A stretch of 64,000 nt of DNA from UMGS1649 sp045611765 (GCA_045611765.1 JAZKXT010000004.1:186001-250000), one strand, 5' to 3'. Shown: positions 1 to 8,915, numbered from the stretch's first letter. The notes: generated by a model not told the origin, from the letters alone. Program-made: numbers and translations.

Positions 1-548
1 TCCTCTAGAGCGTCCTATAAACACCATTTTAACTTTATTGTTCCTAATAGCTTCTAGTATGGCATCAGTATCAAAAGTACCATCTTTAAGTTCTACTTGT
101 TTGTATTTTACCCCCATTGCCATAAGTGACATACTATTTTCCACTATACCTATAGTCTCAGCCAACGTATCATAAGGTGCTCCCGTAATACTTACAAGTA
201 AATCGTCCGGCTTTAAATTGCCAGCAATTGCAGTCGACAAACTGTGTGTACCATTTACAAAGTTTATTCTAACCAATGCGTCTTCTGTACCGAAAATCTC
301 TGCATAAACTTTCTCTATGGCTTCTCTTCCCATATCATCGTAGCCATAACCTGTTGTTGCTTTGAAATGGCTATCACTTATTCTATTATTTTTAAAAGCA
401 TTCATAACTTTTGCCGTGTTAATCAATGCTACATTATCTATTTCATTAAATCTTTCAGTAAGTTCTTGTTCACATTCAAAACTTAACTTTACTACTCTAT
501 CAGATATTCCTAACATTTCATATGCCTTTTTATCTATATTTTCCATTT
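1..548 (-). CDS. Methionine gamma-lyase/aluminium-resistance (YnbB) family protein, partial
   Basis: Only the N-terminal 182 codons are present; the frame runs off the left edge. It starts at ATG 548 behind an AGGTG ribosome site. The translation has the glycine-rich TTGYGYDDMGRE stretch, then VRINFVNGTHSLS and LLVSITGAPYDTL. These are features of the fold-type I PLP enzymes annotated as methionine gamma-lyase family or aluminium-resistance proteins. The PLP-binding lysine would lie beyond the edge, so activity cannot be judged. The true substrate of this family in Firmicutes is poorly established. Assignment is by motif recall only. Confidence 0.75.
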
Positions 549-683
549 GTTTCACCTAATCCTTAACTCTTTATATTATACAACACATTTAACTATTAAT
601 CTAGTGTTTATCTAGATTTTATGTTTACCAACAAACATTTTATATTTTATTATATTATATATGTATCATTGTATGTATACAGA

Positions 684-716
684 AAATGAGCAGAAGTAAA
701 AAACTTCTGCTCATTT
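684..716 (-). terminator. Rho-independent terminator after the WG-repeat gene
   Basis: A perfect 13-bp inverted repeat (684-696 with 704-716) and a 7-base loop lie just past the stop of the 721-1566 gene. On the minus strand a TTTTC tract follows. Confidence 0.8.
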
Positions 717-720
717 AGAT

Positions 721-1566
721 TTATACTTTCATGTATTCTTTTGTATCAATAATCTGTCTTGAGATTATCTCAAAGCCGCCTTCAACTTGACTAATTCTAT
801 AATACTTACACTCATAAAGAATTTTTCCAGTTATATCTGCAAGCCCAAACAAGTCTTTATCTTGCAATATAAAATGGTTGCCAACTCGCCGTATTCTATC
901 GTAAGCACTGTCTAATATCTTTTTGCCTGTCGTTGTATATACGCCATATTTGCTGTTTTTTAACATAAGAAGTAATTCTTTGGTTATAAAGCCACTGATA
1001 TATCCCTCAATGTTAACGATATGCAGGTTTTCTTGTTCATCCATTGTTATTAGGTCTGTTGTGTAAGTTTCTCCCCTTAACCCCATTATAGTATCTTCGC
1101 CGAAATCGAAAACATCCGCATAACAAGGCTCTATCTTCCACCTCAAATCTCTATCTAAAATTCCAAATTTACCACTCTGATTTTGAGCTATAATTAACCC
1201 GTTATCTAGAGCATAGATGTCTTGCAACACTGGGAAATTAATTAGTTCTCCATTTGGATAAAATAGCCACACAAACGGTGCATGATCAGAATCACATATT
1301 TCTAACAAATATAAATCATCTCTCCATTGCCGTATGTTTACTTCTTCATTTCCAACAGGTTCATCTTTTCTATATAATAAATTCATTTGATTTGTGTGAT
1401 ATACAAAAATTCCAACATCCGTTTCCAATTTTACAAAGTCTCCAAACGTTGTTTCATCATATTCTGTAAACCACGGTGTAATACGAGTATTTTTATCTGT
1501 TTTCACACAATAGTCCCCAGTAAATAAACTTCTTACTAACCGAGTTTTTGATACATTCTTTTTCAT
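721..1566 (-). CDS. WG-repeat (KWG-like) protein, cytosolic
   Basis: A 281-residue protein with no signal peptide or membrane segment. Several short degenerate repeats have the WG/KWG pattern: SGKFGILDRDLRWKIEPCYA, then NSKYGVYTTTGKKILDSAYD, then KDLFGLADITGKILYECKYY, each about 35-45 residues apart. Such repeats usually build a beta-propeller-like scaffold, and no catalytic role is implied. It stands alone with its own terminator. The ligand or partner is unknown. The family call is moderate because the repeats are divergent. Confidence 0.6.
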   Translation of the reverse strand: MKKNVSKTRLVRSLFTGDYCVKTDKNTRITPWFTEYDETTFGDFVKLETDVGIFVYHTNQMNLLYRKDEPVGNEEVNIRQWRDDLYLLEICDSDHAPFVWLFYPNGELINFPVLQDIYALDNGLIIAQNQSGKFGILDRDLRWKIEPCYADVFDFGEDTIMGLRGETYTTDLITMDEQENLHIVNIEGYISGFITKELLLMLKNSKYGVYTTTGKKILDSAYDRIRRVGNHFILQDKDLFGLADITGKILYECKYYRISQVEGGFEIISRQIIDTKEYMKV

Positions 1567-1694
1567 TTTTACTCCTCACTTTCAACAATTATGTTTCAGT
1601 TCTTTTGATTTTGCTGTTTTATTGTATCACAAATCACGCTATTTTTCAACTGTAGCAATATATTGACATTATACCTTTAAAAAACGGATAAAAA

Positions 1695-1714
1695 AATAAG
1701 GGCAAGCCCTTATT
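1695..1714 (-). terminator. Terminator overlapping the DUF1292 stop
   Basis: Perfect 9-bp inverted repeat AATAAGGGC/GCCCTTATT with a two-base centre. On the minus strand a TTTTTTAT tract follows. It ends the ireB-ruvX-DUF1292 operon and overlaps the last codons of the gene. Confidence 0.85.
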
Positions 1715-2063
1715 CTTCATCTTCTACTTCTTCATCGTCTTCGCCATATTCTTCTTGGAATTTTTTGAAAACTTTTTCTGCTTCTTCATCATCAGTTACA
1801 GTATCGTATACCTCTTCGCCATCTTCTTGTTTTATTTCAAGAATTAATACTCCAGAATCAACTTCGTCTATTGGTAATACTACTAAATATTCTTTTTCAT
1901 CTAAAGTTACTACATCTAGTATTTCAAATCTAACATCGTTTCCTTCATCGTCAACAAATGTTATTATACCTGTTTCCATTTCGTCCATTTCATCGTGGTC
2001 ATGTCCACATCCACCACAAGTTGCACAAGAGTGTGTGCATTCTAATTCTTCTCTTTCATCCAT
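1710..2063 (-). CDS. DUF1292 domain protein (YrzB-like)
   Basis: A 117-residue, very acidic protein. The central part (about 32-85: GIITFVDDEGNDVRFEILDV to VLILEIKQEDGEE) matches the DUF1292 pattern. The N-terminus carries CTHSCATCGGCGHDHDE, a Cys/His cluster that could bind metal and is not general to the family. It is the last gene of the ireB-ruvX-DUF1292 operon, the usual Firmicutes order. A strong AGGAGG site precedes ATG 2063. The biochemical role of DUF1292 is unknown. Confidence 0.85.
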   Translation of the reverse strand: MDEREELECTHSCATCGGCGHDHDEMDEMETGIITFVDDEGNDVRFEILDVVTLDEKEYLVVLPIDEVDSGVLILEIKQEDGEEVYDTVTDDEEAEKVFKKFQEEYGEDDEEVEDEE

Positions 2064-2123
2064 TTTACTTTCCTCCTAATTTTTAATATTATTTGCTGAA
2101 TAACACAATAATATTCCTAAAAT

Positions 2124-2534
2124 TTACAGACTATTAATATAGTCTTCTAATATGTACATAGCAGCGAGTCTATCCGCATGTATTTTTTTGTCTTTTTGCT
2201 TTATTCCTAGGTCGCGCATCGTCTTATGTGCCATGACAGTTGTAAGTCTTTCATCCCACTTAACTACCTTTAAGCCTAATGCTTCTATTTTTACTATCAC
2301 ATCATCTATCTTTTTAGCGGTTTCAGAGATGTCGCCATTTAAATGTCTTGGATAACCAATTACAACTGCTTCTAATTTGTTGTCATTCATAATTTGTTTT
2401 ATTTTTTCTACTAGCAAATTACTATCACCATGAATTTCTAATGTATCCATTGGTTGAGCTGTAATTTTCAACGCGTCTGTAATCGCTAGTCCAACACGTG
2501 CGTCTCCATAGTCTATTCCTAATATTTTGCCCAT
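2124..2534 (-). CDS. ruvX: Holliday junction resolvase-like RuvX/YqgF
   Basis: A 136-residue RNase H-fold protein of standard length. It opens with ILGIDYGDARVGLAITD, the first catalytic-Asp motif, and has VVIGYPRHLNGDIS, KWDERLTTVMAH (with the family's conserved Glu) and DRLAAMYILEDYI at the C-terminus. YqgF proteins act in pre-16S rRNA 5' end maturation in several bacteria; resolvase activity is less certain. It sits 7 bp after ireB and upstream of the DUF1292 gene, the classic operon. Confidence 0.95.
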   Translation of the reverse strand: MGKILGIDYGDARVGLAITDALKITAQPMDTLEIHGDSNLLVEKIKQIMNDNKLEAVVIGYPRHLNGDISETAKKIDDVIVKIEALGLKVVKWDERLTTVMAHKTMRDLGIKQKDKKIHADRLAAMYILEDYINSL

Positions 2535-2541
2535 ATTTCAC

Positions 2542-2787
2542 CTATGAATTAAGATATTTTTTTATCATTTCTTCTAAAAGTTCGTCTCTTTCAACTTTGC
2601 ATATTAAAGCTCTTGCGTTGTTATGAGATGTTATATATGTAGGATCTCCAGATAAAATATATCCAATAATTTGACTTACCGGTTCATAGCCCTTATCTTT
2701 AAGCGCTGCTACTACCTGTTCCATTATTTCTTTTACTCTTTTTGACTCTTCCTTTTGTGGACTAAATACGGCTGTGTGTTGATCCAT
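2542..2787 (-). CDS. ireB: IreB family regulatory phosphoprotein (DUF965/YrzL)
   Basis: The longer frame begins at 2811, but AGGAGG followed by AATAAAT sits just before ATG 2787, giving 81 residues beginning MDQHTAVFSPQKEESKRV. The core VVAALKDKGYEPVSQIIGYI and LSGDPTYITSHNNARALICK is diagnostic of the IreB/DUF965 family. In Enterococcus faecalis, IreB is a substrate of the PASTA kinase IreK and modulates cephalosporin resistance. First gene of the ireB-ruvX-DUF1292 operon. In many Firmicutes alaS lies just upstream; here a GGDEF-like gene does. Confidence 0.93.
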   Translation of the reverse strand: MDQHTAVFSPQKEESKRVKEIMEQVVAALKDKGYEPVSQIIGYILSGDPTYITSHNNARALICKVERDELLEEMIKKYLNS

Positions 2788-2815
2788 ATTTATTCCTCCT
2801 TTCTTATACAATATA

Positions 2816-3877
2816 TTAAATAATTTTTATTGTATTCACTTCAGTCATTTGTTCTACATAATCTGCCATCTTAGATATTTCTCTGTCTATATTACTTTGT
2901 TTGAAAATGTTTTTCATTACAACACTTACATTAAGATTTACTCTTACTCCTTCAGCGATTTCTTCTTGCATCTTAATATTTGTTATATATCTTTCTACTG
3001 TGGCATGTAAGTTGTCTGTACTTATTCCTGGTGATACAATGCAAAATTTGCTTCCACTATATCTTACAAATATATTTGCTTCATCAAATACTTCCTTCAT
3101 AAGTTTTGATGCTTTGTCTAAAAGCTTATTACCAACTTCTCTTCCGTATTCTTCATTAATTTGTGGCAAATTAGAAAGAAGTATTAAAGTAAGCGCTGAA
3201 TTCTCTTGTTGTACTGTTTTTTGTCTTACATTAGAATACAAATACAAATTGTTATAAAAGCCCGTTTGCTTATCTGTATTGTATGCACTCTCAATAGATT
3301 CTTGACTTAATATGTTTTCTATAAATACGCCTATGTGGTCTTTTAATTTTGCTAGTTCCTCTTTAGATATTGAATCGTAAGCATTTTCAGCCACATCCTC
3401 TAACAACCAAAAGCCCAAATATACTCCGTTATAATATATAGGCGAGAACATAGACGAACGTATTTTTCTTTCCATTGCAGATTTATATCCTAACAGTCTT
3501 CCGCCAGCTGAAACCATATACTTAGTTATATTATTTGTAGCATTCGCTTTAAACTGTTCTTCTTCCGCTATGTCTTTTATACTATCAATATACATTTCTT
3601 CAACATTCGTTGCTTTTATCTCGTAGTTTATTCCATCAAATATAGATATGGTCGAGCTTGTACTATTAAATACTTCTATTATTATATTATTTAATTCATC
3701 TATCTTCTTTGACGCAGGTGTTGTTGATGCCATTAATTCAAACATCCTTTGCATTATAACCATACCTGACATGTTGCCTATAGCTACTCTATAATATTTA
3801 TTCCTTTTTACAAGGAACACTGAAAATGCCGCAAGAGTTGCTATAATTAACGCTAGAAAGGCTATTAAAACTCCCAT
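2816..3877 (-). CDS. Membrane-anchored GAF-like plus degenerate GGDEF protein
   Basis: 353 residues. One N-terminal membrane helix (about 2-23), then a probable GAF-like sensor region (about 40-195). A GGDEF-type fold follows (about 205-350: TDKQTGFYNNLYLYSNVR, then RYSGSKFCIV where active enzymes have R-G-G-D-E-F). The signature is lost (SGSKF), so diguanylate cyclase activity is not expected. A role as a c-di-GMP- or nucleotide-binding regulator is inference. It ends 28 bp before ireB starts and lies 9 bp downstream of the CpaE-like gene, so it is probably co-transcribed with that gene. Confidence 0.65.
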   Translation of the reverse strand: MGVLIAFLALIIATLAAFSVFLVKRNKYYRVAIGNMSGMVIMQRMFELMASTTPASKKIDELNNIIIEVFNSTSSTISIFDGINYEIKATNVEEMYIDSIKDIAEEEQFKANATNNITKYMVSAGGRLLGYKSAMERKIRSSMFSPIYYNGVYLGFWLLEDVAENAYDSISKEELAKLKDHIGVFIENILSQESIESAYNTDKQTGFYNNLYLYSNVRQKTVQQENSALTLILLSNLPQINEEYGREVGNKLLDKASKLMKEVFDEANIFVRYSGSKFCIVSPGISTDNLHATVERYITNIKMQEEIAEGVRVNLNVSVVMKNIFKQSNIDREISKMADYVEQMTEVNTIKII

Positions 3878-3886
3878 ACTTTTCTC

Positions 3887-5617
3887 CTATTCAATTACTT
3901 TTTCAAAGCCAGAACCTGATGTATTCATATCTAGCATCTTTGCCTTTTTAAATACCCCAAGCCCTTTTGATTTCATTTTGTTTTTCTTGTATGTGTTTGG
4001 TGAATATTTTGTTAATCCTATTGGATATATAGCATTTACTATATGGTCTAAACTTTCTTTAAACTCTTGCGTAAATGTTCCAAATGTGTTGCTATATTTG
4101 TATACCATTTCCACATATTTAGTATAGTTTTCTTGATCAAATGGTAATATATGATATGTCATTTCTGAAGCTTCGAATAAATCATCATATGTTCTTATAT
4201 CTGGACTTGTATATACCGCAATTCCGTCCAATATATCTTTTGCTGTTAATGCACATTTCACATGCTTATTTATTATTATTCTTATTTTGTTCATAGGAAT
4301 GCCTCTGTTTTTTAATTCTCTTAAGAAAATAGTTATTACATTAACATTTAGCACATCCATATCTTGAACAATATATATTTCTTGTGCAAGTCTATAATAG
4401 TCTACTGGTGTTGAGAAATCACAATCTATTAAAACAACACTGTTGTTATGCATTGCTGTTTCAACAACATTTGTTGCATTATATTGTTTTCGATCTTCAC
4501 CGGGTACACCTGTATATACACTTAATTTGCCGTATACTAAAGGCTCATTTAACCCGTTAGATGCATATTTCATACTCTCTGCAGCTATGGCTCTTTTACC
4601 TTCGTTATCGTATGTATATAATGTGTACGTGTCTCTTTTGCGAGTTAAATCTATTATACCTACTTTTATATTTCTTTTAAATAGCGATGTTGATACCGCA
4701 TTGATGCAAAATGTTGTTCCTACTTTAGGAGCACCTACCATACATACTACTTTTTTGTAATCCTTTGGTACTTCATAAACCGCTCTAACAACTTCTTTTT
4801 CCATTACTTGAGTTAATATTGGTGCTTGTGTTGTTTGTTGTTTTACTACGATTCTTTCAATTATTTCAGGTTGCTTTTCTACAGTTACAACTTCTTTAGC
4901 ACCTTCAACAGTGGTATTATTTTCAGTTGGCGTTGGCATTACGAAGCCCCCACTTGCTAACACCTCTTTATATCTTTCACTGTGTTCTTGCAAATACGTC
5001 TTCACAGCTGATGGTAAAAATCCTATAATTACCATTAATTGTTCGTTTGTGTATTGTGTTCCTACTTTATCAAAAATCTCAACATATTTTTCCGTATTAC
5101 CATTTTGGTTTTTATAATATGTTATTATTCTTTGTATTTCTATTTCTGAAACTTCCGCCTTACTATATACACTTTTATTTGCACTGTCTTCGTAGTATTT
5201 TTTCACATCTTTTTTCATTTTAGGCGAGTTCATTGCTGCTGCTACTTTACTTTTTGTTCTTTGGTCACCAGTTAAAACTGTATATACACCTATATTAAAT
5301 AGTTTCGCCAAAAAATCGTCGCCCAGCTTACGTCTATCTGATGCCACGAATATAATATTTTTTGCGTCAAATTCATCTGTCATTGCATCAATATTTCTAA
5401 ATATAAAGTCATCAATTTGAGCATAGTTGTTGTTTGGATATTTTTCCAAATCTTCTAATATGACAAGTCTATCATATTCACCAGTTTTTATTTCTTGTAC
5501 TGCTTGTTTGAAGTAGTACACATTCTTATACTCTATCTTTTCTTTATAAGTTTCCTCATAATATTTTACAATGGCTTTGACAGTATCATCATTATTTAAT
5601 CCAAATAATATCTTCAT
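3887..5617 (-). CDS. CpaE/TadZ-like ATPase (receiver-like domain plus deviant P-loop)
   Basis: 576 residues. The N-terminal ~125 residues look like an atypical receiver domain (LVILEDLEKY, NIIFVASDRR, GVYTVLTGDQ). A linker region and a MinD-like domain with deviant P-loop VGAPKVGTTF (about 294-303) follow. TadZ/CpaE proteins likewise lack the canonical P-loop lysine (GVGATT type). LIDCDFSTPVDYYRLAQEIY and INKHVKC fit the MinD/ParA fold. TadZ positions pilus machinery at the cell pole or envelope. Its neighbour upstream is a VirB2-like pilin, while the window's Tad-like genes lie 33 kb away. Confidence 0.7.
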   Translation of the reverse strand: MKILFGLNNDDTVKAIVKYYEETYKEKIEYKNVYYFKQAVQEIKTGEYDRLVILEDLEKYPNNNYAQIDDFIFRNIDAMTDEFDAKNIIFVASDRRKLGDDFLAKLFNIGVYTVLTGDQRTKSKVAAAMNSPKMKKDVKKYYEDSANKSVYSKAEVSEIEIQRIITYYKNQNGNTEKYVEIFDKVGTQYTNEQLMVIIGFLPSAVKTYLQEHSERYKEVLASGGFVMPTPTENNTTVEGAKEVVTVEKQPEIIERIVVKQQTTQAPILTQVMEKEVVRAVYEVPKDYKKVVCMVGAPKVGTTFCINAVSTSLFKRNIKVGIIDLTRKRDTYTLYTYDNEGKRAIAAESMKYASNGLNEPLVYGKLSVYTGVPGEDRKQYNATNVVETAMHNNSVVLIDCDFSTPVDYYRLAQEIYIVQDMDVLNVNVITIFLRELKNRGIPMNKIRIIINKHVKCALTAKDILDGIAVYTSPDIRTYDDLFEASEMTYHILPFDQENYTKYVEMVYKYSNTFGTFTQEFKESLDHIVNAIYPIGLTKYSPNTYKKNKMKSKGLGVFKKAKMLDMNTSGSGFEKVIE

Positions 5618-5653
5618 TAAAAACCACCCTAATCTTAAGTTAAATTAATTTTA

Positions 5654-5983
5654 TTAAAACCCAATTGTTATTATTGCATATACAAGTGGTAAACATTGTA
5701 TTATTGCCATAAACACAGATAAGCCAACTATTAATTTTTGTCCGCTTATTTTTTGCTCGAATGCTTCTGCACCAACAACGTAGTATTTATATAGCGCATA
5801 TACTAATACTATAACCGCAATTGGCCATGAATATGTTTGTACGTATTTTAACGCATTCATAACTCCACCAACTATTTCATTGCTTTTAAGATCTAAGTTT
5901 GTATTAGCAAAAACTGCAGTTGAAGCAATAAGTGCTATAACTGATATCCATATACATGTTTTCATAACTTTACTATATACCAT
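5654..5983 (-). CDS. VirB2/TrbC-like small membrane protein (pilin-like)
   Basis: The start at 5983 (MVYSKVMKTC) is preferred because GGAGG lies 7 bases upstream. 109 residues: a signal-like segment (about 8-27, ending VFAN), then two hydrophobic segments (about 48-67 and 80-105) separated by a short polar loop EAFEQKISGQ. This hydrophobic layout is that of VirB2/TrbC-type type IV secretion pilins; sequence identity was not tested. It leads the operon with the CpaE-like ATPase and the degenerate GGDEF protein and has a clear sigma-A promoter. Confidence 0.5.
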   Translation of the reverse strand: MVYSKVMKTCIWISVIALIASTAVFANTNLDLKSNEIVGGVMNALKYVQTYSWPIAVIVLVYALYKYYVVGAEAFEQKISGQKLIVGLSVFMAIIQCLPLVYAIITIGF

Positions 5984-6029
5984 GAAAAAACCTCCATTCA
6001 TTACCCTATAATTATTTTTTCACATAAAT

Positions 6030-6058
6030 ATTTTACTATAATTTGGCTACAATAGCAA
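6030..6058 (-). promoter_or_regulatory. Sigma-A promoter of the VirB2-like/CpaE operon
   Basis: On the minus strand: TTGCTA (6053-6058), 17-bp spacer, TAAAAT (6030-6035), about 46 bp before the chosen start codon. Confidence 0.65.
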
Positions 6059-6188
6059 GCAATTTGGTCAAAATAATATATTTTGTAACGTCCTTTGGCA
6101 TTAGAATCTTTTCGAGTTATAGCATTTTACCATCAACCACTTTCACACATAGAAATCAACAGCATGTACCCACACTGCTTGATTACAG

Positions 6189-6222
6189 AAAAGCTGGTGA
6201 AAATGTTTTTCACCAGCTTTTT
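6189..6222 (-). terminator. Terminator after the 48-residue membrane protein and TauE genes
   Basis: Stem AAAAGCTGGTGAAAA / TTTTTCACCAGCTTTT with a very small loop. T tracts flank both sides, so it can act in both directions. It touches the stop codon at 6221-6223. Confidence 0.85.
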
Positions 6223-6367
6223 ACATATATTTTCTTCTAAATCTTTTTATCTCTTTCTTCCCTTGCTTTATAGCACTGCATATCATTGTACTATTGCAAG
6301 CGCCTATAACAGTACCAGCAGCAACGCCTACAACTATGCCTATCATCATTCCTTTTAAACAATCCAT
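6221..6367 (-). CDS. Small single-pass membrane protein (48 aa)
   Basis: ATG 6367 follows a strong AGGAGAG site; the stop is TAA at 6223-6221. The product has a glycine/alanine-rich hydrophobic segment (GMMIGIVVGVAAGTVIGAC, about 6-24) and a basic tail (KQGKKEIKRFRRKY), so it is predicted to sit in the membrane with the basic end inside. It resembles small glycine-zipper proteins of unknown role. It lies 14 bp after the TauE-like pair and ends at the shared terminator, so it is probably the last gene of that operon. Confidence 0.7.
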   Translation of the reverse strand: MDCLKGMMIGIVVGVAAGTVIGACNSTMICSAIKQGKKEIKRFRRKYM

Positions 6368-6381
6368 AATACTCTCCTTTC

Positions 6382-6765
6382 TTATTCATTCTTAGTATTA
6401 TTTTTTGCTTTTTTTATTCGTTTTAAACTTGTAATTATTTCATAAATTCCAATTACCACCAAAAAATATGAAAAATACGTCTTTAAATTTTGGTCATGTA
6501 TTTTCGTGACAAGCCAAGTACCACCAATAGCACCTATAATAAGAAATATTATCATTTTTTTCACAAGATTAAAATCTATTTTTTTGTTTTTTATATTAAA
6601 TATTGTTACAGATATTCCAACACATATAAATAATATGAGATTTATAGCTTGTGCATATTTTTGTTCGAAACCCAAAAACATTGTTGAGAGTATTACAAAA
6701 ATTGCACCGCCGCCTATCCCCATTCCTGCCAAAATAGACGATATTATAGATATAAGTATTAACAT
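6382..6765 (-). CDS. TauE/SafE-family half transporter (second half)
   Basis: 127 residues with about four hydrophobic segments. It begins MLILISIISSILAGMGIGGG, the glycine-rich first-helix motif that starts each repeat of the TauE/SafE (DUF81) anion exporter fold, and ends in a short polar tail. Full-length TauE proteins are about 240-270 residues and consist of two such repeats. This gene encodes one repeat, and the gene 7 bp upstream encodes another. A GAGGAAC ribosome site precedes ATG 6765. Substrate unknown; sulfite or organosulfonates are the family precedent. Confidence 0.8.
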   Translation of the reverse strand: MLILISIISSILAGMGIGGGAIFVILSTMFLGFEQKYAQAINLILFICVGISVTIFNIKNKKIDFNLVKKMIIFLIIGAIGGTWLVTKIHDQNLKTYFSYFLVVIGIYEIITSLKRIKKAKNNTKNE

Positions 6766-6772
6766 ATGTTCC

Positions 6773-7114
6773 TCACTTTATAATATTGTATATAGCAAAA
6801 GAAGCTATAATTAACCCAGATATAAGATTAAGATAATCAGATTTTAATTTGTTCATTAATTTTGTTCCCAAACTCCCGAATATCAGTCCGGATACAGCAA
6901 CTATTATTACTTGAACTATATTTAGTTTGACAAACCCCAAATATCTAACCAAGGTAACAATTGTAACCAGCCCCATCAAAAAGACGCTAGTAGCTCTAGC
7001 AGTGTGGGTTTCTATTTTTAAAAAATATATGAATAGAAACACCACTATCTGGCCAGCGCCACTAGCGAACAATCCATTTATAATACCTGATAACAAACTT
7101 CCAACATATATCAT
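6773..7114 (-). CDS. TauE/SafE-family half transporter (first half)
   Basis: 113 residues, about four membrane segments. The N-terminus YVGSLLSGIINGLFASGAGQ carries the TauE repeat motif, followed by HTARATSVFLMGLVTIVTLV, which corresponds to the conserved A-T-S region. It appears to be the partner of the half-size protein encoded 7 bp downstream. Assembly of the two halves into one carrier is inference from length, orientation and adjacency. No frameshift joining them is evident: each half has its own start, and the second has a good ribosome site. Confidence 0.8.
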   Translation of the reverse strand: MIYVGSLLSGIINGLFASGAGQIVVFLFIYFLKIETHTARATSVFLMGLVTIVTLVRYLGFVKLNIVQVIIVAVSGLIFGSLGTKLMNKLKSDYLNLISGLIIASFAIYNIIK

Positions 7115-7152
7115 ATGATTATTATGTGTAGTTTTTAAAATTTTAAAAATTT

Positions 7153-8793
7153 TTATACAATTAATTCATCGTCATCAGTTATGCCTAAAATTACATTTAT
7201 TTTCTCTTCTGTCATGTCTAAACCGTCAGTATGCTTTCCAAAATAGTTTCCTTGTACATATCTTATATTACAATCCGTAGCAAAATTTAACAATTCTTTG
7301 GAATCTATCCCCGTTACTATTAAATCAACACTATTTAATAAACAAAATGTTGAAATTTCTTGTAACTGTTTCTTCGTATTATCCTTCATGTCTTGTAACT
7401 TATACTTAATACATTTTGGATCTATTTGCTCTAAATCTTCCAATGTTTTGTTACTAGATTCAAAATTGTCTATAGCAACTTTCCCTTTACGGTTAAATAT
7501 CTCTCTAGATAGTTCTTTTATTTTAGAATTAATAAGCAATTCAAAATTATTAAATTCAAAAACTATTTTTTGTCCATCTATCAAATCAAATATTCTAGCT
7601 TTATTAATATATTTTTGATAGCTCCTAACATCTATATTTATATAGCCGTATAAATCATGTTTGCCTTTAATGTCATTAAATCGTTCTATAGCATTTACAA
7701 ACAACATTTGTTGTAGTTTATCATATTTATCGTATTCTTTTGCTTTTCTTATTATTTGCTTATACGAAAAATTTTCATTTGTGACTATTTTATAATACAC
7801 TTCATAACCATGCACTTGTCTCTTTTTTAAATCAATTATTGGTTGGTAATAGCATTTCAATCTCTTGCCTACCGTAACATCTTTTGTCAAGTCGTCAATT
7901 ATCTGTTCTGTTAAATCATCGTTACTTCCGCCTTCTATATATACTGCTCTATCGCTTAAATCTGTTTTTGTTTCCTGAGGTTTTGTAACTATGATTTCAT
8001 CGTCTTGAATAACTCCAAACATTCTATTATCTTCAACATTAGAAAAATATTCGTTTGCGAAATCATAATATTTTCCCACAACAGTCATAAACTTATTATA
8101 TACATCAATACTTTTTGCTCTATTATCAGCAATTTTAACCTCTATTAAAAGATAAAATAAATCTTTTTTGTCCTCTAATTCTTGTGCTAAAAAACTCAAA
8201 TTGTCATAAGTCAAATCGCCTTCGTTTAAATATCTATCATGATATTTTATTAAAGTTAATATTATTTTTTTATCCTCTTCACTAAAGCCAAATCTATTTA
8301 ATATTCCTTCTGCAAGTTCAACAGAAATATCATCATGGCCTGCAAAGGAATCTGAACCTTCACTATTAATTGTTTTTGCAAACGGTTTTCCTATATCATG
8401 AAGAAGCATTGTCCATTTAAGTATCTTCATATCATGCGCTGTAAATTTCAAACTATCTTTTCCTGCATTTTCAATAGTGTATAATATATGTTTAAAAACT
8501 CCATATCTATGATATTTACTATTTTGTTGGCAATTTATAACACTTTCCCCATTTTCATTTTTCTCATAGAACTCCGGGAAATGTTCCATAAAAATAGGAT
8601 TTTGACTAATTCTTGTCATAATATACACAACATTATCATCTTCCAAAAGTGTAGTATATAAATTTGCTAACGTTTCTGTATTATTTGAATAAAACTGCAA
8701 GTTTGCAATTGTTTGTTTTATAATATTACTAGCAACTGCCTCTTCTTGTTTATATTCTCTGTCTATTAAATCATCCACTTCAAACTCGTCCAT
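7153..8793 (-). CDS. HD-domain plus degenerate EAL-domain signalling protein
   Basis: 546 residues, soluble. The N-terminal HD phosphohydrolase-like domain (about 90-250) has the metal motif LLHDIGKP (His132-Asp133), GHDDIS (153-154) and KYHDRY (185). The C-terminal EAL fold (about 305-530) shows CYYQPIIDLKKRQVHGYEVY and AIDNFESSNKTL. Typical catalytic signatures (E-A-L-L, D-D-F-G, K-I-D) are mostly lost, so c-di-GMP hydrolysis is doubtful. The HD part may be active on a nucleotide. It lies between the TauE pair and the divergently transcribed rplM. Confidence 0.75.
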   Translation of the reverse strand: MDEFEVDDLIDREYKQEEAVASNIIKQTIANLQFYSNNTETLANLYTTLLEDDNVVYIMTRISQNPIFMEHFPEFYEKNENGESVINCQQNSKYHRYGVFKHILYTIENAGKDSLKFTAHDMKILKWTMLLHDIGKPFAKTINSEGSDSFAGHDDISVELAEGILNRFGFSEEDKKIILTLIKYHDRYLNEGDLTYDNLSFLAQELEDKKDLFYLLIEVKIADNRAKSIDVYNKFMTVVGKYYDFANEYFSNVEDNRMFGVIQDDEIIVTKPQETKTDLSDRAVYIEGGSNDDLTEQIIDDLTKDVTVGKRLKCYYQPIIDLKKRQVHGYEVYYKIVTNENFSYKQIIRKAKEYDKYDKLQQMLFVNAIERFNDIKGKHDLYGYINIDVRSYQKYINKARIFDLIDGQKIVFEFNNFELLINSKIKELSREIFNRKGKVAIDNFESSNKTLEDLEQIDPKCIKYKLQDMKDNTKKQLQEISTFCLLNSVDLIVTGIDSKELLNFATDCNIRYVQGNYFGKHTDGLDMTEEKINVILGITDDDELIV

Positions 8794-8915
8794 GATTTTC
8801 CTCCTTTGGTATACACTTTTACTATTTATATCCTATCATATACAGAAAAAATATACAACATTTTCATTTTTTTATTTAAATTAATTTTATTTGTTTATAT
8901 TTTGCGCCATTTCTC

